64,000 nucleotides of DNA from NCBI GenBank assembly GCA_011037195.1, contig JAAEAF010000376.1, positions 310,001-374,000 of the forward strand, read 5' to 3'. The position numbers were made by a program, and so were the translations under genes. A model generated the notes under the pieces. It ran no database searches. It saw only the letters and a program-made list of their open reading frames with translations, and had not been told where the DNA came from. How positions within the stretch are numbered: position 1 is the stretch's first letter; the number at the start of each line of letters is the position of its first letter. Below, piece by piece: positions 21,683-31,975 of this stretch. The stretch is from Triatoma infestans (lineage: Eukaryota; Arthropoda; Insecta; Hemiptera; Reduviidae).

Positions 21683-23371
21683 CTAAGGGTTCGGAGAGAC
21701 TTGTGAGGATAAGAGGTGGTGAAAAAGACGGGACTTGAAGGTATCAATAGTGGAGGCACGACGGATAGACAAAGGTAAGGAGTTCCATAAATAGGTGGCA
21801 CGGATTACAAAGGATTTTTGAAAAGCGGATGTATGGTGGGAGGGAGTATAAAGATCGGAAGGACGGGAGCGTGTGTTACGGGTGTGGACAGACGATTTAA
21901 ATTTCAGAAGTTTAAAGATATACGAGGGTCTTTGAAATTGGATGACTTGAAAGAGTAAAGAGCCTAAGAAGTACTGGCGACGATAGATAGGGAAGAGCCA
22001 GTTCAACTCGTGGTAGAAGTGCGATATGCGGGAGTCTCTGGGGATTCCGAGGATAAAACGAATAAAACAGTTCATAAGACGTTTAAGTTTGGCCTCGAGA
22101 TCTCCAGAGAGTCCCCCGTACACTAAGCAACCATAGTCGAAATGGGGGAATATAAGGGAGGTCACAAGGAGTTGACGGGTCTTCGCTGGGAGGAGATGGC
22201 GGGAGATGTTGAACTGTCTGAGGATAAATATGGATTGGCGGTTAATGTGGGAGATGTGATTTTTCCAGGAGAGGTTTTGGTCGAAGATGATTCCGAGGTT
22301 TTTAACAGAAGAACAATATTTTATCGGGATGTTGTTGAGGAAAAGGGTGGGGAAGGGAGCAGTGGAGTTTATGAGGAATTGGGAACCAATGACAATGGCT
22401 TTGGATTTGTCTGGGTTAAGGGAAAGCATGTTAGCTACTGCCCACGAATTAATGTTGTTAAGATCATCCTGCAGCTTGTTTATTGCATCTTGAAGATCAG
22501 AAGGCTTAAAGGACAGGTAAATCTGGGAGTCATCGGCATAAAGGTGGTAGCTGGAATGGACAATGGATAAAGGCAGATCATTAATATATACAGAAAAGAG
22601 GGTTGGGGATAAAGAGGAGCCCTGGGGCACGCCACGGGAAAGAGGAAGGGGATTAGAAGGTTCGCTACCTGGGATAACTACATACTGGGATCGGTTGGAT
22701 AGAAAGGATTGGAACCAACGGATGGCGCTATTGGACAGAGAGAGGGACTGGAGTTTAGTGAGAAGAATTTGGTGGTCAACAGTATCAAATGCTTTGGAGA
22801 AGTCTAAGAGAACTAGAATAGTGAGTTGTTGGTTGTCTATGGCGATTTGTAAGTCATGGGTGATTTTTAGGAGAGCTGATTGAGTCGAGTACCCGGGGCG
22901 GAAGCCAGATTGAAGTGGGTTAAGCAGGTGATTCTGTTCAAGGTAGTTGGATAATTGGGACTGTACTAAACGTTCTAAAGGTTTGGAAAGATTGGATAGA
23001 AGGGAAATGGGACGAAAATCGTTGGGAGAGCATGGGTTTGTGGTTTTACTGAGTGGGCGGACTAAGGCAGTTTTCCATTGAGAGGGAAAGACAGAATTTT
23101 GGAGGGAGAAATTGTAAATGTGAAGAAGGACGGGCAGGATTGCAGAGAGACAGGATTTAATTAGTTTAACAGGAACGTTGTCAGGTCCATGGTCATTTGT
23201 TCGGGATTTAAGTACTGCAGGTAGGAGATCTTCCGGAGTTATGTAGGAGAAAAACAAATTGTTGGAATTAAAAGGACGCATGGGAAGTGGGAGGGGGTTG
23301 GGTGGAACTAGGGAAGAAGAGGATACAAAGTGAGTATTTAGAACATCAGCAGACAGGGAAATGGAACACAA
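21683..23371 (-). CDS. Reverse transcriptase of a CR1/Crack-like LINE
   Basis: A 562-residue open frame with no internal stop. Residue order: DFRPISLL at 118-125, QSGFRPGYST at 154-163, LLDFSKAFDTVDH at 188-200 (first catalytic aspartate), RGVPQGSSLSP at 246-256, LYADD at 277-281 (catalytic aspartate pair) and the C-terminal WNSLPLSIRR block from residue 529. This is the RT and thumb of a LINE that would make cDNA by target-primed reverse transcription. The frame is open beyond the nominal TTG start: DYSSYKHLRNLTQ and APWLTPDLKSLIKRREAA are read in frame up to about 23680, before a one-base frameshift. The real start belongs to a lost endonuclease-RT ORF. All key RT residues are intact, so the copy is fairly young, but without an endonuclease it is unlikely to move by itself. 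CR1/Crack is my best clade guess; Jockey is possible. Confidence 0.9.
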   Translation of the reverse strand: MCSISLSADVLNTHFVSSSSLVPPNPLPLPMRPFNSNNLFFSYITPEDLLPAVLKSRTNDHGPDNVPVKLIKSCLSAILPVLLHIYNFSLQNSVFPSQWKTALVRPLSKTTNPCSPNDFRPISLLSNLSKPLERLVQSQLSNYLEQNHLLNPLQSGFRPGYSTQSALLKITHDLQIAIDNQQLTILVLLDFSKAFDTVDHQILLTKLQSLSLSNSAIRWFQSFLSNRSQYVVIPGSEPSNPLPLSRGVPQGSSLSPTLFSVYINDLPLSIVHSSYHLYADDSQIYLSFKPSDLQDAINKLQDDLNNINSWAVANMLSLNPDKSKAIVIGSQFLINSTAPFPTLFLNNIPIKYCSSVKNLGIIFDQNLSWKNHISHINRQSIFILRQFNISRHLLPAKTRQLLVTSLIFPHFDYGCLVYGGLSGDLEAKLKRLMNCFIRFILGIPRDSRISHFYHELNWLFPIYRRQYFLGSLLFQVIQFQRPSYIFKLLKFKSSVHTRNTRSRPSDLYTPSHHTSAFQKSFVIRATYLWNSLPLSIRRASTIDTFKSRLFHHLLSSQVSPNP

Positions 23372-23810
23372 ACGGTTTGATTTACAAAGAGAAAGTTTAC
23401 GAAGGATGGACCATTTAGCTTTAGAATCGGGAGCATTGCAAAGGGATTGGTGGATGAAGAGAGACTTAGCTCGACGAATGGAGGACTGAGTAAGATTGCG
23501 TAAGTGTTTGTAGGAGCTGTAATCGCAGGTAAGGCGGGTCTGTCTGTATTTCCGTCTGGCTGCTTCTCGTCTTTTTATCAGGGATTTAAGGTCAGGTGTG
23601 AGCCAGGGAGCAGGAGGGCGGCGGAAACGACGAGTATGAAGTGGAGCATGGGACTCGAGAAGGAAGTGAAGGTAATTTAATTTATAAGGAGGTGTACCAT
23701 AGGGTCTATGGAATTAGAAGAAAAAATTGAGTCGTAAGGGAAGTTTTCTAGGTCAGGTTTTAATTTTTCAAAGGAAAGGGAATCGAGATGCATGGAAAAG
23801 TAAACAAAGA
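23372..23810 (-). pseudogene. Upstream RT linker of the LINE, frameshifted
   Basis: The reverse complement reads LKPDLENFPYDSIFSSNS then, after a frame change near 23670-23690, YLHFLLESHAPLHTRRFRR and onwards into the long RT frame. This is the usual linker between endonuclease and RT (the family has an APLRTRR-like motif here). The copy ends near 23800 without any endonuclease motif. Confidence 0.7.
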
Positions 23811-23899
23811 ATCTTGAGAATTTGCTTTATTCTTTGACGGACAAATTTCTATGATGCTATTTGTCAGTAAAAGGTAATAAAAAGAACTTTCTGCAATTT

Positions 23900-24490
23900 T
23901 ATCAGTAGTTTATATCGATCTTTGGGATCGACTAGGTTCAAAATAGAACATAAATGCTTGGACTCTTTTTTTTATCTTATTACTTTCTCTTAATCCTAGA
24001 AAAGGAATACGAAAAAAGTTTTTTTTTTTGCGAATGGTTTGTGTGTTTGTGTGTGTGTGTGTGTGTGCACGCGCGCGCCTGTAGGTTAATAAGATTATCT
24101 AAAAAACGTAAAGTCGCAGGAAGCTTAAAACCAGGTTCGTAACAGTTGTTAGCAATATCCAGGACTTTGATGTCCTCAAAATTTATTCCATGCTTAGTTA
24201 TAGAGAAAATATACTGCAAGTGCAGGGAATTTTTCCCGCTTCATTTTTCCGCTTTTTTCATGAAAGTGACCGTGGAAGTATAAAAGGTCATATTTCCTTC
24301 AAAACGGCAATATGCTGTTCTATCATCTAATTGATATCAATAAGATTAATTAAAAGCACTGCTAGAATGACAAATTTGAAGAAAACCTAGTTAATCAGAA
24401 GTGTGCAACTTTTCAAGAATAAGTTTACTGAGATTTTTGAAATTTCCTCGAAAGTGGATTCCTTAAACATGAAATGAACTGAAAATATGT
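23900..24490 (+). repeat. Family X copy, decayed
   Basis: Plus-strand X with (GT)n at about 24042-24078 ending in GCACGCGCGCGCC, then AAAAACGTAAAGTCGCAGGA, GTTCGTAACAG, the CACTGCTAGAATGAC and GAAAACCTAGTTAATCAG blocks. The usual b end is not recognisable. The LINE at 21.5-23.8 kb ends just before it. Confidence 0.55.
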
Positions 24491-24589
24491 AAACCTATCA
24501 ATTTCTTTTCTTTTTAAATATTTTTGCAGAAGAATTTATTTTTTGATGGGGTAGTACTGTAGACGCTGAGAAATTAACTTTACCTCCTT

Positions 24590-24800
24590 TATTGCACAAC
24601 CAGTATTTTTGGGGTTTCATTAGGCGCTCCCTTGGGGGCTACAGATATAATGTACACTCACACACACATCATTAGCTAAAAATATTTTTTCCATAAACAG
24701 GGGATGGATTTCAAAACATATATTCCCAAGAAATCTAAAAAATTTCGACAAATTTGTCACGACCACTACGTATAGTTGCAGTAAGAGAAAAGAGAAAGCT
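24590..24800 (-). repeat. Family X b-end fragment
   Basis: Minus strand: ACACTCACACACACATCATT, AGGGGATGGATTTCAAAAC, TATTCCCAAGAAATC and GTTGCAGTAAGAGAAAAGAG. The following 24801-25200 has no recognisable feature. Confidence 0.55.
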
Positions 24801-25199
24801 ACTATTTGTTCAAATAACGTGATTCTTCCAGTTACAAACTCTCTGCAGACTTTTTTTTATCCACAGGAACAGAAGCATCCGTCAATGTCCGATTAACAGT
24901 CAATACATTTTAATAACATTCTTATTTTGGAAAAACGTTCATTTAACAATGTCACTTTATTCAAGTGCAAATAAATTGATGAGAGGCCCTTAAAATACCA
25001 TGCATTTTGTAGCAGATTACCTGGAACATTTCTTTAGCCCAACATCTTACAAAAATCAGCCACCAGTTTGCTGGCCAACCATGATTGAGAAGTATTTCTT
25101 CTATCATATGAAGTGAATTAAAACATAACAAAAATTTAAGAGTACAAATTAGTATATAAGTATTAGGAGATAGGAGCTACCTAAACTCCTTCCAGTTAC

Positions 25200-25860
25200 C
25201 ACCTGGTAACTGAAATGACAGTTTAAACTTAAACCTAAAGGTCACAATCCTCATCCCAAAAATACGCAAATAACATTTTCTGGGAAAAAATTTTCTAATG
25301 TTAAACTTCCTAGGTTTATAAATGGTTATTTGCAGTAGTATTGCTAGTTTAAAGAAAAATTGTTGGGGCCATTTTCTGTGAAAATTCCAGAAAACTTAGT
25401 GACCTGTTCGAAAAAAGTCTCACTTCCGATTAATCGATCATTCTGCGTATAGAATATTTTAATAATACATTAGAAGCATTGATAGAATTCTAAATTTGAA
25501 GAAAATCGGTTAACCGGAAGTAGGACTTTACTGACTGGGTTATGTGCTCAGATATAGGCCTATCACTTTTATTTTCACCATTTTCCTGGAAACATTGATT
25601 TCAGGGAATTCTGAGTAATCTGTGACGTTAAATTCCAAATGTGTTCGTTCAATAATATTGGCGTTCTCTTCTGGACCACAATATAATCACTTCTATTCCT
25701 GCCAGCATCTGTACGCTCTCACTCACTATATATTATGGATAAGTGAGTAAATTTTGATGTTTTAAAAAAAGTTGTCATTTTATATATAACTGTATTAAAA
25801 ACAGTAAGGTAGAATCGTGTGACTGTTTCACACAAGATACTTTTGAAGTTGCCAAGTTGC
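25200..25860. repeat. Family X pieces, tail-to-tail
   Basis: A minus-strand piece at 25240-25440 (TTTCTGGGAAAAAATTTTC, AAATTGTTGGGGCCATTTTC, CTCACTTCCGATTAATCGAT) meets a plus-strand piece at 25475-25860 (AAAATCGGTTAACCGGAAG, CTCTTCTGGACCAC, GAATCGTGTGACTGTTTCAC). The join near 25440-25470 is a loose inverted repeat between two X copies. Confidence 0.65.
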
Positions 25861-25869
25861 GAATCTAAT

Positions 25870-26515
25870 AATAATCTAAATTACTATCAAATTTACTTTA
25901 GTGCGCTTTTAATTTTAACTGAGACATAGGAATAAGCATTGAATCTAATGGGAAATTCGATTAAAGTAGCATTTTGGTGGTGAGGAAAATCAAATCCGTA
26001 ATAACAGAGCTTTTCCTGTTTACTTATTAAGTATAATTGCGTAAATTTTCTAAGTAACGAAATTTACAGTTATAAACTTTGTATCTCTACGCTGTGATTT
26101 CAAGAGAGATTAATGCAGTATAACTGTTTCAGCTTAAAAATCTAGGAATGTTGAGTTGTGTGATGATTATTAATTATAAGGTAATTTACTTACTTAATCT
26201 TAGTTAATTTTTGGTTTATATTAATTAGATATACAAAAAAGGAAAACATATTTTCTTAACTCTAAGAAAAAACTTTGAGACACATTTTTCTCAATACGAG
26301 TATATTTACTAATTACACACATTAACTTTCGTTTGCACAATTTTTTCCAAAAAATTAATTTTCTTGGATTGATTTTACCACAAAGTCATTTGCGGCCTAA
26401 GCCGGGTGTCATTTCAATAAAATATACGGTTCTCTCATATTATGGCCCCTTTTTGCTAGAATCCCAGATTTTGGAAATAATCGATTAACTGAATGTGTAA
26501 CTTTATCGGCTAGTA
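25870..26515. other. No gene seen
   Basis: AT-rich sequence with no recognisable gene. Possible decayed X words near 26330-26540 (TTCCAAAAAATTAATTTTC, TAATCGATTAACTGAATGTG). Confidence 0.45.
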
Positions 26516-26519
26516 TTCA

Positions 26520-26690
26520 AAGTTTTCCGGGATTAGCACAGGGACGAACGCGGAAATGCCAGATTCGAGTCTAGCAGCTTACTATTCTTAGATTTTCTCG
26601 CCGTAACAACCTCTACACTGTCGGTATTGGACAGTGTTGTCCGTAACTGCCGGAAGTCCGGATTTTCTTTTTAATTTGAAATTTCTTGAA
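26520..26690 (+). mobile_element. SINE copy, decayed
   Basis: Same family as the SINE at 1.65 kb: B-box-like CCAGATTCGAGTCTAGCAGC near 26560, CTTAGATTTTCTCGCC, the hairpin block TTGGACAGTGTTGTCCGTAA at 26628-26647 and GAAGTCCGG. The distal body and tail are missing or changed. Confidence 0.6.
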
Positions 26691-26763
26691 ACTAAATTAT
26701 TATCCTTATCAGCCCCCATCTTGTAAAAGAGACTCTTTTAGAAAAATGCCAATAAAATAATTT

Positions 26764-27253
26764 TCAATTTTCGTAGCTGTTATTCTTTAATCCATCGTGT
26801 AACACATACATCATCATCGTCACCTCGTTTGAACTAAAACAATTTAAAACTAAAGTGTTCTCGATGTTTCGTAAGCGGTCCTTGACCATGATGAACTTTG
26901 CTAAGTATCTCTTCTGAAGAGATAACTTAGAAGGTCTGACCCTACATGTGCTTTTGAGTGTAGAGGAGTAACACTGTAAGTATTGTTCTTGTTGTAAGGC
27001 TGGGATACCCACGGGGAAGGGGAAAGAGTAGTGAGGGAAACTGTTGCAGAGTAACTAGCACAGACTTATAGGATTCACTTTTATTATAAATTTTTGCATC
27101 TCTTTTTATAGCTGTCAGAATATCTGTATCCTTGCTTGCTAAGACTTCGAGAGGAGGTAACAGTTTTCTAGGATAGCTGCTGTGGTCAGCGTGACTTGTA
27201 AAAGATATCTTGAACTGTCTTATGACACATAAATGAAACGCTGATGTTCCCAC
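26764..27253 (-). other. Two overlapping minus-strand open frames of unknown origin
   Basis: Two frames on the minus strand (27253-26942, 103 codons; 27012-26764, 82 codons) overlap by about 70 bp in different phases, so they could be one coding sequence broken by a frameshift. The composition is less repetitive than most frames here (for example TAIKRDAKIYNKSESYKS and YLAKFIMVKDRLRNIENT). I recognise no family. It could be an old transposase, a host exon or chance. Confidence 0.2.
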
Positions 27254-27448
27254 AACACCGCCATAATGTAATTATGCATTCATAAACAGCGGTAGCTCAC
27301 AGATTCAGTAAAGGAAATGAAATAAAAATTACTATCATAGAAACGCGCGATGACATAAAATTTGAATAGTTCGGTTGAAGAAAATAAGAAATGAAAAAAT
27401 GTAGTGTTTACTAAGATTATTTTATTTAAGACTATTATATTCCCCTTC

Positions 27449-27473
27449 GTGTGTGTGTGTGTGTGTGTGTGTG
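27449..27473 (+). repeat. (GT)n microsatellite
   Basis: About 12 uninterrupted GT units. No X block is recognisable on either side, unlike most other GT tracts here. Confidence 0.9.
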
Positions 27474-27489
27474 GTGTATAGGAGTGGGG

Positions 27490-28320
27490 AATGATATTCT
27501 AAGAAGACAAATAAAAAATAGTAACACAAGCCGAAAAAAAATTATCTGATTGTCTTTCAGTGGAACTAGAAGAGCAGTAGCAAGGATTATGCACGTGCGC
27601 AACCAAGCAAAATCTAGGAGAGACCAAGCGACTGTTCAAATAAACCATACCGCCTCCTTTTCTTTTGCTAGGCCAGGTCGCGCCATAAAAAAAAGGCAGG
27701 ATTGTAGGCAGTGAGGGTACCTCTATCTTAATGTGTTCTCTTGCTCTGGTCCCCTCCATCACACTCTCTCTACATACCCAGAAGACTCCCCCATAACAGG
27801 GAAGGTTCACCGTACACACTGGCAGCGTTCTCCCAGTATTTCACAAACCTCCTCCACCCATTTACCTTTCTTTCAGGAGACTTTTCCTCTTCCAGTTAGA
27901 CTACATTCAGGTGATATTTTTCGACCTTCTTTTTGTATTTTCAGTCCTGTCTCCTAACATTCCTTTTCATTCACCTCATCCTAATATTCCCCGGCTGGGC
28001 TCTCTCTCATCCACCGTTTACTATCCCCCTCTTTAGTTTTTTTTCTTTTTTAAAGTCACCCTATACTTGCACAAAACGGGTGAAATACGCCGATAAAAAC
28101 CTTACTACAAAACCGTAATTTTCACCAACAGAGAGCTCTGTTTTTCACAGACTAGTTCTGTAGGAAGGAATACAGACACAGACACACACACACACATATA
28201 CACACAATTTCTTTCTCCTAGCTCATACTACAGACTGGGCGACCATCGTAATTGTTACCATAAATTGCTACAGTTCCCCAGTGCCAAAGTCTCACACTAA
28301 TAGGTCATTTTTCCGGTTCC
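27490..28320. other. Unassigned pyrimidine-rich stretch
   Basis: Moderately GC-rich then pyrimidine-rich sequence (27720-28060), with repeated short CT-rich words and an (AC)n at about 28176-28197. Open frames on both strands (27499-27957) are low complexity. It could be a host untranslated or promoter region, but no exon signal is clear. Confidence 0.3.
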
Positions 28321-28589
28321 GATTTCTCTTTTACCTCCTTTTTTTTTATTTTTTCTCTCAAACAAACGATGTGGATAATGGTTGACTTTGAATGAATATC
28401 TGAAAATTAAAATCTGTTTATTTTGGGCATCCAGCAAACAAGGTAGACAAAAATGCAATTATCAAATGTACAAAATATTCTTTATACTTGAACTTTTTAC
28501 TCCGTTGCTCTAGCACAAATATAGAAGGTCTAGAAATCTAGCTATGGCGCTATTTGAAGTAATTAAACTGTAGCCCAGAAGATAGCGCT

Positions 28590-29047
28590 AATGTCACTCA
28601 ACAAACCCCGTTAATTTTTGAAATCTAAAATCAACGATTCCTCAGAAATATTTCAAATAAAAGTGGTCCGTTTATATCTCTTCAGTTAGGATTCCAAGTT
28701 TAAAAAAAATAGGTATAGCTATTTTCAACAAAATTAAAAAATCTTAGGAACCTAGTGTGCGCAAAGTCGTTAAGAGCGTGTGCATATCCGGTTAACCTTC
28801 ATCGTATTGCTTTTCTTTTATACTAATATATAGATTGCAGAACCCTTAATTAGACTGAAAGGATAAATTAAAGGAAGGCTTAACGTTGCTTCTTCCCCCA
28901 GCACCCCCAAATATCAATTTCCCTAGAAAAATATTACAAATAAAACTGATAGGCATGTAGATGTAAAGGAGGCGGTGGTAGTAACTGAACGGTATATCCA
29001 CATTGAACTTGCGAGGAGATTTTTCTTTTCGGAATATTTTATTCACA

Positions 29048-29086
<39 letters not shown>

Positions 29087-29210
29087 ATTCACTGCTAAAA
29101 ACATGTTTTCGTGCTCAGTAGTTCCTGAAACATGTATTTCCGGCGAAACCTCAATTTCAAAAATTTGACAAAATCGCAATAATTCCTTCAAAATGACTAA
29201 GAAAAATATA
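28590..29210 (-). repeat. Family X copy
   Basis: Minus strand: CCTCAGAAATATTTCAAAT, TTCATCGTATTGCTTTTC, TCCCTAGAAAAATATTACAA, GGAGGCGGTGGTAGTAAC, (AC)n at 29050-29083, CATGTATTTCCGGCGAAAC and CGCAATAATTCCTTC at the end. The order of blocks is the normal X order. The (AC)n is the longest pure dinucleotide tract at the X microsatellite site. Confidence 0.72.
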
Positions 29211-29429
29211 TTTAGCATTAAACAATGAAAATATGAAATAATGGGGAATTGGGAATGAAATTGTCGTCAAAGATAGGTACTGCAGCAAATTAAACCTATA
29301 AACTTATCATTACAGTTAATGTACATAGATTATCTATATGTACATATATTCATGAGACATTAGCAGATAATATTGCAGCTACATTAGCTTTGGTAATGAG
29401 CTAACAATTGACATATTGCAATAATTCGC

Positions 29430-29600
29430 AATAGTTTACGAGACACATACACACACACACACACAAACACAGACAATATGCTAAAAACAATATTTTCATA
29501 CTCAAAACATTTATTTCCGGTGAAAACTTAATTTCGAAAATTTGATAAGATCTTAATACTCCTCTTAAGAGGGAGCAAAGAAAGAGTAAAAATAATACAT
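29430..29600 (-). repeat. Family X b-end fragment
   Basis: Minus strand: (AC)n at 29449-29464, CATTTATTTCCGGTGAAAAC, ATTTCGAAAATTTGATAAG and CTCCTCTTAAGAGGGAGC. The terminal hairpin here is a perfect CTCTTAAGAG palindrome. The stretch 29211-29429 has nothing recognisable. Confidence 0.7.
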
Positions 29601-30115
29601 ATTAGCCAGGAAGACGTCCTTAAAAAGAATTTTATGTTAACAGATTAACCTCTTAATTTAAATCAAAATAAAAAGTTTATAGAATAAAAGAAACTGAATA
29701 ACAAACAAATTCACAGGAAGGGAAAAAGAATTGAAAAGAGATGAAAAGAGAGGCCGGAAAGAGAAATGAGTGAGTGAGCGGAATGGTATGGGTAAAGAAG
29801 TGACGAAAACAAAAAAAGAAGAAAAATGGTAAGAAAACTTATGGCAAGCATGTTATAGCAACATTGATATAGTATAACAGGGCAACATGTTAAATAATGG
29901 TGATACGTAAATATACTAACGGTATGTATACCGGTATATACTCGTACACAAAATGACAACTTTAGTGAATTGTGTATTTCACTTTCTGTATAATACTCAT
30001 AGTGTTGTTGTTATGGTATAAGTAACAATGTGCTGCTGAGCAGACTTTTCCGAACAGAGAGAGAGAAAAAATGAAAGAAATATAGAAACATAAAAATAAA
30101 ATATCTGTTATTTAC
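29601..30115. other. No gene seen
   Basis: AT-rich, with a purine-rich part (29715-29840). The minus-strand frame at 29711-29959 is a hydrophobic low-complexity translation and is not supported. Confidence 0.5.
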
Positions 30116-30117
30116 AT

Positions 30118-30395
30118 TTTTACTTTCTCTTACTAATAATAGTAAGAGGAAGTATTACGATCGTGTCAAATTTTCGAAACTGAGTTTACACTAAAAATAA
30201 ACGTTTTGAGGTCCCCTGGTCCAATAAGTGGGTTTTTAGAAAATGGTGTGTGTGTGTTCAGAATAACTCAAACAAGAAAAGCTGCAAGAAGCTCAAACTT
30301 GGTATTTTGTTTAGGTACTACCACCGCATCACTTCCCGAAGATTTCGGGCAAAATCCATCAACTAGAAGTGCCACTTTACTGAATGGTTTTGCCC
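30118..30395 (+). repeat. Family X copy, b-end half
   Basis: Plus strand with intact b end: TTACTTTCTCTTACTAATAA and AGTAAGAGGAAGTATTACGA (30120-30162), CGATCGTGTCAAATTTTCG, AACGTTTTGAGGTCCCCTG, (GT)5 at 30245, ATAACTCAAACAAGAAAAGC, AGGTACTACCACCGCATC and GAAGATTTCGGGCAAAATCC. It breaks where the SINE body begins. Confidence 0.82.
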
Positions 30396-30540
30396 TTAGA
30401 TTTTCTCTTCCTAGAAGCTTCTATGCATCACTCGTTGTCTGTAACGAGAGAATATTGCCAGGAGGCCGCAGTGCACTGAGAAGGCTCCTGGTATCAAAGA
30501 TCACAGCTGTTGACGATCTTTGAATTAAAAAAAAAAAATC
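30396..30540 (+). mobile_element. SINE body and tail fragment
   Basis: The tRNA-like head is missing. The body reads GCCCTTAGATTTTCTCTTCC, GTAACGAGAGAATATTGCC, GCAGTGCACTGAGAAGGCTC and ends in an A run at 30528-30537. It joins X sequence on both sides, so it probably inserted in an X copy. Confidence 0.65.
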
Positions 30541-31030
30541 TGGTGTGAAACACTCGCACACGCCTTTCTCTAACCCCTTGTTAATGCAATTACATAATAA
30601 AATGACAGATTTTAAATAAACTTTTCCTAGGAGAAAACTAAATTGACCCGTTCATATCTGCGCAGTTAGTATTTATTCCAAGTTTAAAGAAAATTGTTCT
30701 AGTTGTTTTCGAGAAAATTCCAAAAAATTCAAAAACCTAGTGTGTAAATTTGCATTAGTGGGTAAAACCGCTTTTCTTCAAATTTGAAATTCTATCAATG
30801 CTATTAATACGAGTTAATATTATGTAGGCGGTAAAACCATACACTGGACTGAAATGGTACTTTAGGGAGGGGCAGCATAACGCTACTATTCCCTGAGAAA
30901 AACCCCCAAAAAAATCTATTATCGCAGGAAAAGTTTCAAATAAAAGTAATAGATAGCAGACGAAGTTTAAGTGATTTCTGTGTAATTGGCAATGAGAGAA
31001 AGTGGTGTCAATGCTTCACACCAGACTTTT
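30537..31030 (-). repeat. Family X copy, a-end half
   Basis: Starts with the a end CTGGTGTGAAACACTCGCAC and continues TTCCAAGTTTAAAGAAAATT, AGTGGGTAAAACCGC, TTAGGGAGGGGCAGC and AGTTTCAAATAAAAGTAATA. Near 30990-31030 a plus-strand a end follows (ATGCTTCACACCAGAC), so two X ends face each other. Confidence 0.68.
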
Positions 31031-31162
31031 TTTTTAATGAGAAGAATACACACTTTCTTTTACTCATCAAGTCTATAGAAGGTACTTTCTCAAGTACTCG
31101 TTGAAAAAAAAGTTAGTAAATACAGTCCAGAGAAGCGAAGGGTTTGGTCCTTCCTACAGACA

Positions 31163-31204
<42 letters not shown>

Positions 31205-31535
31205 GTAAATAAATTAAAAAAAAACACACAAATACCGGAAAAACAACAATTATTATAATAATAAAGATAATTATATGCTTAGAGAGTTATTAAATAAAAG
31301 TAACGTTAAGACTGATAAAGTCTTAAACAAAAGAGAAAACAAAGCAACAACAAAATGCACTTAGAGATTAACAACTAACGATTACATACATGCCGGCATA
31401 ATGCCAGAAAATTGTGAATACCCCTATAATTTTCAATTGTCTTAAGAATAACTTATATATAAAACAAAGCAAACTTTTGGAATATTTAAATAAAAAGATT
31501 CAGATCTGGGATTTTATATGATGAACATTTATAAA
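31031..31535. other. No gene seen; (AAT)n
   Basis: Contains a long (AAT)n at about 31164-31205, possibly the tail of an unrecognisable SINE. The remainder is AT-rich. Confidence 0.5.
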
Positions 31536-31539
31536 ACAA

Positions 31540-31975
31540 TTACAAAAATGGTGTGAAACACTCACACGACTTTCTCTCACCTGCGCTAGTAATGGGAAAT
31601 AAATTAATATATAAAATGACAAATATTCATTTACTTCAATATTGCCCATTTGTGCAACAACAAATATAGAGGTAGTCTCTGCCCAGGCAGGTAGAAGACA
31701 TATGATAACATTATGGACCAGGAGACTGCGCGCAAAGACACTGAACGAATCAAATAACATTTCCGGCACAAACTCCGGAACTCTCTAAAATCACTCTTTT
31801 TTGGGGGGGCAAAAAGGTTTCATATAAAAGTAATAGTTAAAAGATAAACATATAAAAACATTGTTTCTCCCTCAGGGGACCTCGAAGCATGTATTTACGG
31901 TGAAAAGTCAATTTCGAAAATATGGCACGATCGCAGTACTTCCTCTTACTGGGAGTAAGAGGAAGTAAAAAGAAT
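31540..31975 (-). repeat. Family X, internally deleted copy with both ends
   Basis: The a end is at 31548-31583 (GTGTGAAACACTCACACGAC) and the b end at 31860-31972 (CTCAGGGGACCTCGAAGCAT, GCACGATCGCAGTACTTCC, GGAGTAAGAGGAAGTAAAA), with only about 280 bp between. Both termini look well preserved, so this is a short deletion derivative useful for defining the ends of X. Confidence 0.8.

Larger units (their letters stand above)
21480..23810 (-). mobile_element. CR1/Crack-like LINE, 5'-truncated
   Basis: Non-LTR retrotransposon on the minus strand. The 3' end is clear: a 3' UTR of about 170 bp, an AATAAA just before the end (in the reverse complement of 21514-21535), then a tail of CATTT units (21480-21513). 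A short microsatellite tail rather than poly(A) is usual in CR1/L2-like groups. The 5' end stops within the linker between endonuclease and reverse transcriptase, so the endonuclease and any ORF1 are gone. Coding sequence continues upstream of the long frame to about 23800, with one frameshift near 23670-23690. Confidence 0.88.

Noticed and set aside
22142..22883. Plus-strand frames of up to 142 codons within the LINE
   Set aside because: They are antisense to the reverse transcriptase, which has all family motifs.
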